A stretch of DNA of 48,937 nt from Campylobacteraceae bacterium (GTDB lineage Bacteria > Campylobacterota > Campylobacteria > Campylobacterales > Sulfurovaceae): contig JALXFN010000107.1 of NCBI GenBank assembly GCA_027068975.1, positions 1 through 48,937 on the forward strand. Reading direction: 5' to 3'. This document shows positions 7,581-16,206 of this stretch, piece by piece; within the stretch, counting starts at the first letter, position 1; every line of letters begins with the position of its first letter. A program made the translations under genes and the position numbers. The notes below the pieces were generated by a model that saw nothing but the letters and a program-made list of their open reading frames with translations, was not told where the DNA came from and made no database searches.

Positions 7581-8336
7581 TTATTTTGTTTGATTTGTGT
7601 CATTTTTAACTTCTGTTTTTTCTATTTCTTGCTTTTTCTCTGTCTCTTTTTTGGCTTTAACCTCTTCTGTAACGGCTTTTACAGAGTTTTTAACAGCCTC
7701 AATACTAATGGGTGCTTTGGTAGAGGCAAGTGCTGGTTGGTGGATGTTTTGTTGCATTGCTTTTAATGCTCTATTAATCTCAATAAGCCCATACTCTTCA
7801 GCACACTGTTTGTCGTAGGTTAGCATATCTTTTTGAAATGCTTCTAAAGAGTACTCTTTTTCAGAGAGTTTTTGTTTCTCTTTCATTTTTTTAGCATAGC
7901 GTTCTCTATTAATCTCAACACCTCTAAAAATTTCTGGAGAGAGAGCCTGTTTATAAGAGTTTTGATTCTCTATTTTATCCTCTTCTCTTGAGACCATTAC
8001 TTTGGCAGTATCGGTAATGAGTTTCATTCCAAAGAGGCTACTGACTGTATCGAATATGTTCATGTATAAACTGCTATTTTCTGCTTCTGTAGTGGCTTGA
8101 ACTTGTGGCGTATTTAAATAGTTTTCACACTGCATGTCTGATTTCAATATAAACTCATCCATATAACTGTTGCGATTTTTTAATTCACTTATGAAACTTG
8201 TTGTGTTGGTTTTAAATGTTAGTGCTTTTTGGTTGTTGTTATTGCTTAAATTTGAAGGTATTAGAGGGTTCGATACACATCCACTTAAAAGTAATCCTGC
8301 TGTAGCCATTGTTGTTAATATAATTTTTCTTTTCAT
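7581..8336 (-). CDS. Lipoprotein of unknown function in the corrinoid uptake operon
   Basis: The 251-aa product has a signal sequence ending in the lipobox LLSGC (Cys ~20), so it is probably a lipid-anchored envelope protein. The mature part is mostly helical and charged, with a Lys/Glu-rich C-terminal tail (EVKAKKETEKKQEIEKTEVK). I do not recognise a family. I chose the ATG at 8336, seven bases after AAAAAGG, over a GTG one codon earlier. It sits between the binding-protein and ATPase genes of the uptake locus and is probably co-transcribed with them. Confidence 0.7.
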   Translation of the reverse strand: MKRKIILTTMATAGLLLSGCVSNPLIPSNLSNNNNQKALTFKTNTTSFISELKNRNSYMDEFILKSDMQCENYLNTPQVQATTEAENSSLYMNIFDTVSSLFGMKLITDTAKVMVSREEDKIENQNSYKQALSPEIFRGVEINRERYAKKMKEKQKLSEKEYSLEAFQKDMLTYDKQCAEEYGLIEINRALKAMQQNIHQPALASTKAPISIEAVKNSVKAVTEEVKAKKETEKKQEIEKTEVKNDTNQTK

Positions 8337-8393
8337 CACACTACCTTTTTCCCATACTTAAATAAGTATACTTTATTATTAATATGGAATGAA

Positions 8394-9230
8394 TTAATTT
8401 TTAGGATTTATGCGTTTTTTATAATCCTCTAACATCTCTCTAAAATCTCTTAAAAAGAGTACCAAACGGTCACTGGGCATTGAAGCATAAATGTTGTTGT
8501 TAACATAGATAGAGTTTGTTTTAGAGGCACTTATAGGTAACTCTAACCAAGGTTTGATAAGCTCTTTATTGTCAACGCCATCTGTTTGACAACGTGCTAA
8601 AAGTAGGACAATATCAGGGTTAGAAGCTATGATGTTTTCCATGTTTAAAATGGGTTGACCTTTTCGTTCTGATTGTAGGGCATTTGTGTTATTGCTTTCG
8701 TTAATGATTTCATCAAAATAGAGGTTCTGTCCTGCCACAAAAACTTGTTTGTCTAATTTGATGTAACGTCCAAAAACAATGAGGAGTTTTTTCTTAGTCA
8801 CTATATTTTTTAAATTTTTGAGTTCATCATTAATATTTTTAACGATTTTTTTAGCACTCTCTTTTTTATCTAAAATATCACCAATTTCTATAATAGATTT
8901 TTTAATATTTTCAAGTTTGTCTATTTTTATAATTTTAGTTTTAATACCAAGCTGTTCAAGTTTTAGGCTAAGTTTGTGGTTGTTTTGTTGCATAATGACC
9001 AGCGTAGGTTGAAGTGAAACAATTTTTTCTAAAGAGGGGCTAAAGTAGCCACCCACTTTGGGAACCTTTATAGATGCTTTAGGATAGAGTGCGTAGTCTG
9101 TGTTGCCAACTATTTGTTCACCTGCATCTAGTGCAAATATAATTTCGTTGATTGATGGGCTTAGAGCGATGATTCGTTCTTGGGCATTTAGGGTTAAGGT
9201 TATAAATAGTATTAGTAATATTTTATTCAT
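8394..9230 (-). CDS. BtuF-like periplasmic corrinoid/siderophore-binding protein
   Basis: The substrate-binding component of the importer, 278 aa from the ATG at 9230. A signal peptide (MNKILLILFITLTLNA) is followed directly by ERIIALSPSINEIIFAL, the classic start of BtuF-type mature proteins. Further motifs are VGGYFSPSLEKIVSLQPTLV and ASNPDIVLLLA. An in-frame extension to 9284 would be encoded partly by the repeat at 9264-9372 and lacks an SD, so I rejected it. The gene lies downstream of the TonB-receptor gene, and cargo is expected to pass to the ATPase/permease pair. Vitamin B12-type corrinoid is the best guess; haem or siderophore is possible. Confidence 0.82.
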   Translation of the reverse strand: MNKILLILFITLTLNAQERIIALSPSINEIIFALDAGEQIVGNTDYALYPKASIKVPKVGGYFSPSLEKIVSLQPTLVIMQQNNHKLSLKLEQLGIKTKIIKIDKLENIKKSIIEIGDILDKKESAKKIVKNINDELKNLKNIVTKKKLLIVFGRYIKLDKQVFVAGQNLYFDEIINESNNTNALQSERKGQPILNMENIIASNPDIVLLLARCQTDGVDNKELIKPWLELPISASKTNSIYVNNNIYASMPSDRLVLFLRDFREMLEDYKKRINPKN

Positions 9231-9263
9231 TTTTTTGCTTTTATTTGTAATTGAATTCATAAA

Positions 9264-9372
9264 CCGTAGGTGTGACCGTGTCACACGTCAAAATAAACAT
9301 GGCATAAATAAAAATTATAAATATCCATTTAATTCAAACCGAGATTTAATGTGTGACATGGTCACACCTACG
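9264..9372. repeat. Complete palindromic element D with inverted ends
   Basis: The ends CGTAGGTGTGACC and GGTCACACCTACG are perfect 13-bp inverted repeats, and each side folds on itself (GTGTGAC...GTCACAC). The inner CGTCAAAATAAACATGGCATAAA matches the spacer of the island repeats. The element lies between the TonB-receptor stop and the binding-protein start. Confidence 0.85.
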
Positions 9373-9384
9373 TATAAATTTATT

Positions 9385-11244
9385 TTAATATGTCAGTTTC
9401 ATTCCTGCATAAACAGCTCTTGGGCTAGAGGCATAACCATAAACAGTTTGGTAATCTTTGTCTGTAATGTTATCTACTTTTCCATAAAGACTCATATGTT
9501 GGTCTATTTCATAGTTGGCTGTGAAGTTGGCAACGGTATATTTACCTGTTTCTACTTTTGCATAAGTTGCGAAGTCTGTGTCTTCTCTTTTGCCTATATA
9601 TTCACCATTGAGACCAAGATGTAAATTGTCTATTCCATAGTAGTCAAGACCAAATTTAAGAGACTGGTCTACCCGTCTTTTTAAATCTTTCCCCTTATGG
9701 TCTTTTGCATCAAGTTTGGTATAACCTAAAGAGAGTACTGCAACATCAGAAATATCTGCATTATACGCCACTTCAAAACCTTTTATTTTTGATTTTCCAT
9801 CAACATTGGCATATTTGCTTGTTGCAAAGTCATAATCTATAATGTCTTCAATTTCATTGTTAAAGTAGGTTAAGCTTAAATCTTTATATGTAATGGTTAC
9901 ATCATACCCTTTGGTGATTTCTGGTTTCATATTGGGATTGCCATAGAAAGAGTAGAGTTGAAATGATGAAGGTACATTATAAGCTGTTCCATAGTTTATA
10001 GATGTACTTAACCCTTCTATATTGGTATGTATATGTTTAAGACCTATTTTCCCTGTGGTTTTGTTGTCAAATTCATCATATTTGTCGTATCGTAATGATT
10101 GAGTAAATATAGTCTCTCCTCCTACTAGACCGTCAAACTTGTTGTAGTTGGTTAGAAAAACTCCTTTGTTTGTAAATGATTTGTTAATACCTGCTTTGTC
10201 TTCAAACTTTTTATAGTCACCACCAATAAGAAGAAAACTATTGTTCATATAAGGTACTTTAGATTTTATACCATACTCTTTTACTTCACCCTCATACTCT
10301 TTAGTAAATTCTTGTGGATAGCTTCTCTCAAATGTAGATTTTTTAGCGTAAATGTCCACTTCATTAAAGCTATCTATATGGTTAAAGTTAACAGATGAGA
10401 GGGTACTTTTGTTGGAACTTTCTGCTTGACTGTTTGCTGATTTTACTCTATTTAAGACCGAATTAGGGTAGACACCATCATAAACACTTTGGTCATAGTT
10501 TGTTGTGGCATCTATGATACTGTGTGAAATGTCTATTTTGTTGGTTGGCGTAATATTGAACCCTGCTTTTAAATTGCTACTGCTGTTTTTGTACCCATCG
10601 TCTTCAAAGTTTTTTAAATCTTGCCCTTTGGGAGCTTGTGCTGTAAATCCATCACTATCAATTCTGCTTTGTGAAGCTTTAACATAGAAGAGCTCATTTT
10701 TGTATGAAGCAGCAACATTGCTTGTAGTTGAGTTGAAACTACCAAACTCTTGTGATGCATGGAAGTTTAGTCCATCTTTTGCACCTTTAGTTGTAATGCT
10801 AATAACAGCAGCAGCTGCATCGGCACCCCAAACACCTGACTGGGCTCCTTTAAGAACTTCTATACGTTCTATGTCTGAAGCCATAAGATGTGCAAAAGTT
10901 GCACCTGAACTGTTACTAATATCGTTGTATCTAACACCATCTATAAGCACTAGAACTTTATTGTTATCAAATCCTCTTAATCTTACAGTTGATGTTGTTC
11001 CTAGTCCACCATTTGAGTTTATGCTAACAGCAGTTAAAGAGTTAAGTGCTTGAGTTACGGTTGTGTAATGTCGCTCTTCAATTTGTTGAGCTGTAATAAC
11101 ATTTATAGTTGAAGTCACATCTTCTAGCTTTTGAGTTGTCTTTGTTGCTGAAGTTACTAAAATATCTTCAAGCTTTTCATCTGCGATGAGGTTTGAGCTA
11201 AGTAGTAGCGTTGTAATTAGACTGAGTTTTATTGTTCTATTCAT
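9385..11244 (-). CDS. btuB: BtuB-like TonB-dependent outer-membrane receptor
   Basis: This receptor brings corrinoid-like substrates across the outer membrane using TonB energy. It is 619 aa (E. coli BtuB is about 614). After a signal peptide ending near NLIA, the TonB-box-like EDILVTSA precedes the plug. The plug carries STVRLRGFDNNKVLVLIDGV and DIERIEVLKGAQSGVWGADA, with AAAAVISITTK closing it. The remainder is a ~22-strand barrel ending in aromatic VYAGMKLTY (terminal Tyr). It is the first large gene of the uptake cluster, followed by the BtuF-like gene. I saw no cobalamin riboswitch (no GCCACTG box) in its upstream region. The family is firm; the substrate is moderately sure. Confidence 0.85.
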   Translation of the reverse strand: MNRTIKLSLITTLLLSSNLIADEKLEDILVTSATKTTQKLEDVTSTINVITAQQIEERHYTTVTQALNSLTAVSINSNGGLGTTSTVRLRGFDNNKVLVLIDGVRYNDISNSSGATFAHLMASDIERIEVLKGAQSGVWGADAAAAVISITTKGAKDGLNFHASQEFGSFNSTTSNVAASYKNELFYVKASQSRIDSDGFTAQAPKGQDLKNFEDDGYKNSSSNLKAGFNITPTNKIDISHSIIDATTNYDQSVYDGVYPNSVLNRVKSANSQAESSNKSTLSSVNFNHIDSFNEVDIYAKKSTFERSYPQEFTKEYEGEVKEYGIKSKVPYMNNSFLLIGGDYKKFEDKAGINKSFTNKGVFLTNYNKFDGLVGGETIFTQSLRYDKYDEFDNKTTGKIGLKHIHTNIEGLSTSINYGTAYNVPSSFQLYSFYGNPNMKPEITKGYDVTITYKDLSLTYFNNEIEDIIDYDFATSKYANVDGKSKIKGFEVAYNADISDVAVLSLGYTKLDAKDHKGKDLKRRVDQSLKFGLDYYGIDNLHLGLNGEYIGKREDTDFATYAKVETGKYTVANFTANYEIDQHMSLYGKVDNITDKDYQTVYGYASSPRAVYAGMKLTY

Positions 11245-11302
11245 TTTGTTTCCTTGATATATGTTACTTAGGTTTGGTAATACCGAACATTATTAATATG
11301 TT

Positions 11303-11479
11303 TTACAGTAAATAATAAGCGTACAGATAGGGAGGAGAAGTCTTATGTTCAGGGGTTTTAAAGGCATACTTATGGTACTTGTAGTTTGCGTCAATTGTAC
11401 ATAATTTAAACAATGTTGAATACATAGCAATAATAGCTAATGAAAAGTAACGTTGTTTATAACCTTTTAAATGTTTCAT
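11303..11479 (-). CDS. 58-aa small hypothetical protein upstream of the TonB receptor
   Basis: An ATG-to-TAA frame of 58 aa fills most of the 335-bp gap between the receptor gene and the divergent M23 peptidase gene. It starts MKHLKGYKQRYFSLAI, has a hydrophobic stretch (FSLAIIAMYSTLFKL) that could be a membrane segment, and ends in an unusual aromatic tail, KTSPPYLYAYYLL. The low-complexity-free composition and position 58 bp before the receptor start suggest a real gene. There is, however, no good SD upstream, and I do not recognise the family. The remaining gap holds the two divergent promoters. Confidence 0.5.
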   Translation of the reverse strand: MKHLKGYKQRYFSLAIIAMYSTLFKLCTIDANYKYHKYAFKTPEHKTSPPYLYAYYLL

Positions 11480-11546
11480 GTGCGAAGTTTACTTAAAAAA
11501 TCTTATAGTTATATAATGTTACTTTGAGCTTTTAGTTAGCATAAGT

Positions 11547-11552
11547 TATAAT
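11547..11552 (+). promoter_or_regulatory. -10 box of the M23 peptidase-Nudix operon
   Basis: TATAAT in AAGTTATAATTGATA; transcription should start near 11559, leaving a 20-nt leader that contains the AGGAG SD at 11569-11573. Confidence 0.55.
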
Positions 11553-11578
11553 TGATATAACTGACTATAGGAGAAATT

Positions 11579-12784
11579 TTGAGGAGTATTGGTTTACGTA
11601 GGGTCGTCGTGTTATTGTTACTTTTATCAACGATAACATTTGCTGCAAAAGTAAAGCGTTTGGCATGGGTAAACGGTATGAGTTTCAAAACTTATCTTCA
11701 AAAACATAATGTCCCCAAAACTGTTTTAGATGAGTTAGATGAAGATGATGCTCTTATTGTATCAGATGTAGAGAATTGTCGAAGTTATTATGAACTTATT
11801 GCTAGTACAGGGGTACTTTTACAGGCACTTATTCCTGTTGGTGAGGAGTTGCAACTTCATTTGTATAAGACACATAGAGGTTATAAATTAGAGGTGATTC
11901 CTATAGAGTATCAGGAAGATACTTATATTGCTCTACTTAAGATAGATAGTAGTCCTTATGGAGATATTGTTAAAAAAATCAAGAATAGACGATTAGCCAA
12001 TGAGTTTACTCGTCTTCTTAAACATAGTGTGAATTTTAGAACGATTAAAAAAGGTGACCCTTTAGCTATTGTATATACTCAAAAAATGCGTCTTGGTCAG
12101 CCTATAGGTGTCCCAAATATAAAAGCTGCTATGTTGGAGACAGCTGGTAAAAAGCATTATGTTTTTAAACATACTGACCATAAGTATTATGATGAAAATG
12201 GTAAAGTTCTTATTAAAAAATATATGAGGAGACCTCTTAATCATATAAGGATTACCTCAAAGTTTACAAAGAGACGGTTTCATCCTGTCTTAAAACGATG
12301 GAAAGCCCACCACGGAACAGATTTTGGTGCAAAACGTGGTACACCTATCTTAGCAGCTGCAGATGGAAAAGTCATATTTGCTGGTCGAAAAGGTGGGTAT
12401 GGTAAGGTGATTAAGATTCAACATAAAGATAATTATGTAACTCTATATGCTCATCAGAGTAGATTAAAGGCAAAACTAGGAGAGTATGTATCTGCAGGGC
12501 AAGTTATAGGTTACGTAGGAAATACAGGTCGAAGTACAGGGGCTCATTTGCACTTTGGACTCTATAAAAATGGACGTGCTATAGACCCCATGCAAATGGT
12601 AAAATTTTCTACCGATGGATTGACAGGAAAAGGGAAGAGAGCATTTATAGCAAGGAAAAGAAAATATACTAAGATAATAGATGAACTGTTTAAAAATCAA
12701 ACACCTTCTCAAGTTTGGAATACAGTTAATGATATTGGTGTCTCTCCTGAGATGAAAAACTATTATCAAAATAGAGGATGGTAA
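11579..12784 (+). CDS. M23-family peptidoglycan DD-metallopeptidase
   Basis: This is an exported zinc peptidase that trims peptidoglycan cross-links. It is 401 aa from a TTG start placed five bases after AGGAG. The N-terminal segment (VVVLLLLLSTITFA) is a signal peptide. The LytM/M23 domain lies at about residues 225-340, with HHGTDFG supplying His and Asp zinc ligands and GAHLHFGLY supplying the HxH pair. A region before it resembles the OapA/LysM-like N-terminal domains of Campylobacterota cell-shape peptidases (Csd/Pgp type). A structural or shape role is likely. The Nudix gene starts within its stop codon (TAATG). Confidence 0.88.
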   Translation: MRSIGLRRVVVLLLLLSTITFAAKVKRLAWVNGMSFKTYLQKHNVPKTVLDELDEDDALIVSDVENCRSYYELIASTGVLLQALIPVGEELQLHLYKTHRGYKLEVIPIEYQEDTYIALLKIDSSPYGDIVKKIKNRRLANEFTRLLKHSVNFRTIKKGDPLAIVYTQKMRLGQPIGVPNIKAAMLETAGKKHYVFKHTDHKYYDENGKVLIKKYMRRPLNHIRITSKFTKRRFHPVLKRWKAHHGTDFGAKRGTPILAAADGKVIFAGRKGGYGKVIKIQHKDNYVTLYAHQSRLKAKLGEYVSAGQVIGYVGNTGRSTGAHLHFGLYKNGRAIDPMQMVKFSTDGLTGKGKRAFIARKRKYTKIIDELFKNQTPSQVWNTVNDIGVSPEMKNYYQNRGW

Positions 12785-13350
12785 TGAAAAATATAATAGA
12801 AGAGTTTAAACTTCAACCCTTAGAAAATGCAAATTTTGTAAAGACGGCATTGGCAACATACTGTCAAAATGGAGTAGAGAAATCATGGGAGATTGTAGAG
12901 TCACATGACTCTGTAGCTATTTTAATCTATCATACAGAACGAAAATCTTTTGTTTTAGTAAAGCAGTTTAGACCTCCTGTATATCATAGAAATAGTGATG
13001 GTATGACAGTAGAGTTGTGTGCAGGTCTGATTGATAAAGATAAATCTTTAGAGCAGATAGCCAAAGAGGAGATAGAGGAGGAGTGTGGCTTTAATGTTCC
13101 TCTTGAAAATATAGAGCGTATAACTAAAGTTTTAAGCTCTGTTGGAACTTCAGGTGTTAGTCAGGTTATCTACTATGCAGAGGTTGATGAGTCTATGCGA
13201 GTTAGCCAAGGTGGAGGCATAGAAGATGAGCAGATAGAGGTTGTTGAGATACCTGTAAGCGAAGCAAAAGAGTTTATGTATGATGAGAGCATAGGTAAAA
13301 CGGTTGGGTTGATGTTTGCTATTTTATGGTGGTTTGACCGTAGGGTATAG
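12784..13350 (+). CDS. Nudix hydrolase, ADP-ribose/UDP-sugar pyrophosphatase type
   Basis: The 188-aa enzyme is predicted to cleave nucleoside-diphosphate sugars to a nucleotide and a sugar phosphate. The Nudix box is visible as GLIDKDKSLEQIAKEEIEEE followed by CGF; it has KE where the consensus has RE. The start at 12784 overlaps the upstream stop and has GAGG six bases before it, which fits better than the in-frame ATG at 12778. The last codons, encoding RRV and the TAG stop, lie in the left end of repeat element E, so that element has shaped the C-terminus. Confidence 0.82.
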   Translation: MKNIIEEFKLQPLENANFVKTALATYCQNGVEKSWEIVESHDSVAILIYHTERKSFVLVKQFRPPVYHRNSDGMTVELCAGLIDKDKSLEQIAKEEIEEECGFNVPLENIERITKVLSSVGTSGVSQVIYYAEVDESMRVSQGGGIEDEQIEVVEIPVSEAKEFMYDESIGKTVGLMFAILWWFDRRV

Positions 13351-13438
13351 ACCCCGTCTACACCGACAAAACCAAAATAGCATAAATTAAATATTTATCA
13401 TTTTTAACACGGTGTAGTTGGGGACTACAACCCTACGG
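13338..13438. repeat. Complete palindromic element E with inverted ends
   Basis: Perfect 8-bp terminal inverted repeats CCGTAGGG and CCCTACGG. The left arm contains TATAGACCCCGTCTACA, which folds only partly; the right arm has GTAGTTGGGGACTAC. The inner ACCGACAAAACCAAAATAGCATAAATTA matches the spacer of the island repeats. The element fits exactly between two convergent genes, whose stop codons lie in or next to its ends. Confidence 0.85.
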
Positions 13439-14740
13439 TTATTTCTTCAAAGCCTCAGCAATCAATTCCAACGGATTTTTAAAAATCGTTTCAACATCTG
13501 CATTGTTCATTGCTTCACTTAGCTGAACTCTACAAGCAGAACACTCAGCACTTACATAGTGAGCTTTTGTCTCTTTTATCATGGCTGCTTTGGGTTTTCC
13601 TGCTGCCTCGGCAAAGTGGAACTTCTCTGTCTGCATGGTGACTCCACCAAACCCACAACATCTATCTGACTCACTCATCTCTACTATTGGGTAGTTAGGA
13701 GCTAAAAGGTTACGAGGTTGTTTGTAGATGTTTTGAACCTTTTTAGCGTGACAGGGGTCATGGTAAGTAACCGTTGTATCAAAAGTTCCTTTTGTTTTTA
13801 AAAGTGCTTGTAGTTCTGTATTGTCATCTAGCCACTCTGTAGCCATAAATATTTTCTTGGCTACTTTTTTAGCACGTGCTTCCCACTCTGGCATGTTATG
13901 ATTTTTGAAAAAGACTTGCCAGTCATGTTTAACCATGGCAGAACAGGTAGCTTCAGGAATAAGCATGGCATCACACTCATCCATAAAACTCTCAAAGTAC
14001 TCTATGTTGGCTTTTGTCATACGCTCAACAGAATCTACAGCTCCTGTAAAGTAGGCAGGGGCTCCACAACAGAGTTGCTCTTTTGGTATAAATATGTCAA
14101 TGTTTAGCTCTTTTAATATCTCAACCAAAGAGTCACCAATTCCTGTATAGTTGTAGTTACCAAGACAACCAATAAAGAGTGCCACACGTATATTTTTCTT
14201 CTCTTGGTTTGGTGCAGGTATCTCTTCTGGATAGCTATTTAAAAAACTAATTTTTGACATAGAAGGGAGCAGTCGTCCTTTTTTGACCATTGGCATTCTA
14301 AATCTAGCTTTTAGTCCTCTTTCTTTTTCATCTTCAGCTAAAGCACATGTTTTAAACATAAAGCCAAACTTCATTACTATGTCCATTACTTTACGATGCT
14401 CTAAAAGATAAAAGGCAATTTTTTTAAACCATGCAATACCAAACTTATCTGCAATATCAGCACGAACCTCTTCTATAACCATGTCAGTAGGTAGGCTATT
14501 GGGACAGACTTCGGTACATGCTGTACAGAGGAAACAGCTCTCAAAAATATCTTTTGCATTTTTGTCCAGCTCTAGGTTTCCTGCTTGGTACTGTCCTAAT
14601 AGGTCAATAAATCCACGAGGAGAAGTTACTTCATCGGCATTGACTTGGTGAATGGTACAGACAGGTATACACTTTCCACATTTGACACAGTCGTCTGATG
14701 TTGCTTGAAAGTTAAAAATATCTTCTGGTTTTTTTGTCAT
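13439..14740 (-). CDS. Fe-S oxidoreductase subunit, GlcF/HdrD type
   Basis: The 433-aa protein has two N-terminal 4Fe-4S motifs, CVKCGKCIPVC and CFLCTACTEVCPNSLP, and two C-terminal cysteine-rich CCG domains (LCCGAP near the middle and DPCHAKKV...RCCGFGG). This is the arrangement of GlcF, the glycolate-oxidase iron-sulfur subunit, and of heterodisulfide-reductase-like electron carriers. No flavoprotein (GlcD) partner lies next to it, so it may serve another dehydrogenase. It is read in the same direction as hemN and argF, with repeat element F between it and hemN. Confidence 0.82.
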   Translation of the reverse strand: MTKKPEDIFNFQATSDDCVKCGKCIPVCTIHQVNADEVTSPRGFIDLLGQYQAGNLELDKNAKDIFESCFLCTACTEVCPNSLPTDMVIEEVRADIADKFGIAWFKKIAFYLLEHRKVMDIVMKFGFMFKTCALAEDEKERGLKARFRMPMVKKGRLLPSMSKISFLNSYPEEIPAPNQEKKNIRVALFIGCLGNYNYTGIGDSLVEILKELNIDIFIPKEQLCCGAPAYFTGAVDSVERMTKANIEYFESFMDECDAMLIPEATCSAMVKHDWQVFFKNHNMPEWEARAKKVAKKIFMATEWLDDNTELQALLKTKGTFDTTVTYHDPCHAKKVQNIYKQPRNLLAPNYPIVEMSESDRCCGFGGVTMQTEKFHFAEAAGKPKAAMIKETKAHYVSAECSACRVQLSEAMNNADVETIFKNPLELIAEALKK

Positions 14741-14751
14741 TTATTTCTCAC

Positions 14752-14823
14752 TGTAGGGTGCAATTGCTATTGCACCATGATTATATTATTTGTAAGTGGT
14801 GTGATAGCAATCACACCCTACGG
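14752..14823. repeat. Short palindromic element F
   Basis: GTAGGGTG at the left and CACCCTAC at the right form the ends. The left half folds as GGTGCAAT/ATTGCACC, as in island copy A, and the right half as GGTGTGAT/ATCACACC. The conserved spacer of the other copies is reduced. It lies between the hemN stop and the Fe-S gene start. Confidence 0.85.
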
Positions 14824-14838
14824 ATTCTTTGAATATAT

Positions 14839-16206
14839 CTAAACCGTCTTAGAAAATGCTTTTTTACTTTGTGCGTATTTTTTCATGTAGGCATCAAATG
14901 GCATAGCAATATTTCTTATTAAAAGTGTTCCTGTGGTACTAACCGATATTTTATCATCTGTTATAGTAACCAATTCTGCATCTACAAACTCTTGTAAAGC
15001 TTCTAATGCATCAGAGAAATACTCTTTAAAATTAATGTCATGCTCTCTTTCTACACGTTTCATATCAATAGAGAAGTTTGCCATCAGTTCCATAATGACG
15101 GCTTTTCTTAGAAAGTCATCATCATCTAATACTACACCTCTTTCAAAGGGAAGTTTCCCTTCATCTAGCCTCTCTTCATACGCTTTCATATCTTTTGTAT
15201 TTTGAGCATAGTAACGCTTTCCTTCACCGATGCTTGTTAGACCAATTCCTACTAAGTTTGCACCACCTTTTGTGGTGTAACCTTGGAAGTTTCTATGTAG
15301 TTCACCTTTCTCAATGGCTCCAAAGAGTTCATCTTCTGGTTTAGCAAAGTGATCCATACCTACCATTTTATATCCATGTTTTTCAAAAAAGTCAATGGTG
15401 TATTGAAAAATTTGTAGTTTAACATCAGGGGTAGGTAGAGTGGTTTCATCAAACTTACGCATGGTTTTCATAAGCCAAGGTACGTGAGCATAGTTAAAGA
15501 CAGCTACTCTGTCAGGGTTGAGTTGGGTCGATAGCTCTAGGGTCTTTTGAAATGTCTCTAATGTTTGGTAAGGTAAACCATAGATGAAGTCGGTATTAAT
15601 AGAGTTGATACCATATTTACGTGCCAGTTCAACAGCCTTTTTAGTTAGCTCAAGTGGTTGAACACGGTGAATCTCTTTTTGTACTTTCTCATCTAAATCT
15701 TGCACACCAAAGCTAATTCGGTTAAAGCCATGTTTTTGGAACACTTTCATCTGCTCTTCATTGAAATATCTTGGGTCAATTTCACAAGAGATTTCAGCAT
15801 CACTGCTCCAGTTAGGGAATTTTGACTTGATATAAGTAACAATTTCATCGAGTTCAAAGGCTTTATAAAAAGTGGGTGTTCCACCACCAAAGTGAAATTG
15901 AATCACTTCACGATTGGTATCTATGTGTTCGGCTAAAATATCAATCTCTTTTTTTAAGTAGTCAACATAACGACTTAGTTTCTGCTCTTTTGAAGTAAAG
16001 ACAACATTACATCCACAGAAGTAACAAGCACTTCTACAGAAGGGGAGGTGAACATATAAAGAGAGTTTTTCTGTAGAGTTCTCAAGGAACTCAATGTATT
16101 TATCATGTTTAAAATCATTGTTAAACTCTAAAGCTGTAGGGTACGAGGTGTATCTAGGTCCTGGTTTAGAGTATTTTGAAAACTTCTCAAAATCTATATT
16201 GCTCAT
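14839..16206 (-). CDS. hemN: Oxygen-independent coproporphyrinogen III oxidase
   Basis: This radical-SAM enzyme converts coproporphyrinogen III to protoporphyrinogen IX in haem synthesis without oxygen. It is 455 aa, matching HemN (E. coli 457). The cluster motif CRSACYFCGC is present in YVHLPFCRSACYFCGC, with FHFGGGTPTF after it and YGLPYQTLETF mid-protein. The start codon shares one base with the argF stop (TAATG), so argF and hemN are co-transcribed. Another haem gene, hemB, is at 20249. The full length and the extra Cys in CxxxCxxCxC favour HemN over HemW. Confidence 0.93.
   Translation of the reverse strand: MSNIDFEKFSKYSKPGPRYTSYPTALEFNNDFKHDKYIEFLENSTEKLSLYVHLPFCRSACYFCGCNVVFTSKEQKLSRYVDYLKKEIDILAEHIDTNREVIQFHFGGGTPTFYKAFELDEIVTYIKSKFPNWSSDAEISCEIDPRYFNEEQMKVFQKHGFNRISFGVQDLDEKVQKEIHRVQPLELTKKAVELARKYGINSINTDFIYGLPYQTLETFQKTLELSTQLNPDRVAVFNYAHVPWLMKTMRKFDETTLPTPDVKLQIFQYTIDFFEKHGYKMVGMDHFAKPEDELFGAIEKGELHRNFQGYTTKGGANLVGIGLTSIGEGKRYYAQNTKDMKAYEERLDEGKLPFERGVVLDDDDFLRKAVIMELMANFSIDMKRVEREHDINFKEYFSDALEALQEFVDAELVTITDDKISVSTTGTLLIRNIAMPFDAYMKKYAQSKKAFSKTV

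Noticed and set aside
10505-11053. Plus-strand open frames inside the TonB-receptor gene
   Set aside because: They lie antisense to a firmly identified gene, have no SD or family match, and reflect its codon composition.
11245-11578. Cobalamin riboswitch before the BtuB-like gene
   Set aside because: No B12-box GCCACTG-type sequence or recognisable core was seen on the minus strand; most of the region is an open reading frame.
13439-14740. Lactate utilisation LutA or a true glycolate oxidase subunit
   Set aside because: The two N-terminal ferredoxin motifs and two CCG domains fit GlcF/HdrD, and LutA lacks the ferredoxin motifs; no glcD/glcE is adjacent, so I kept the general name.
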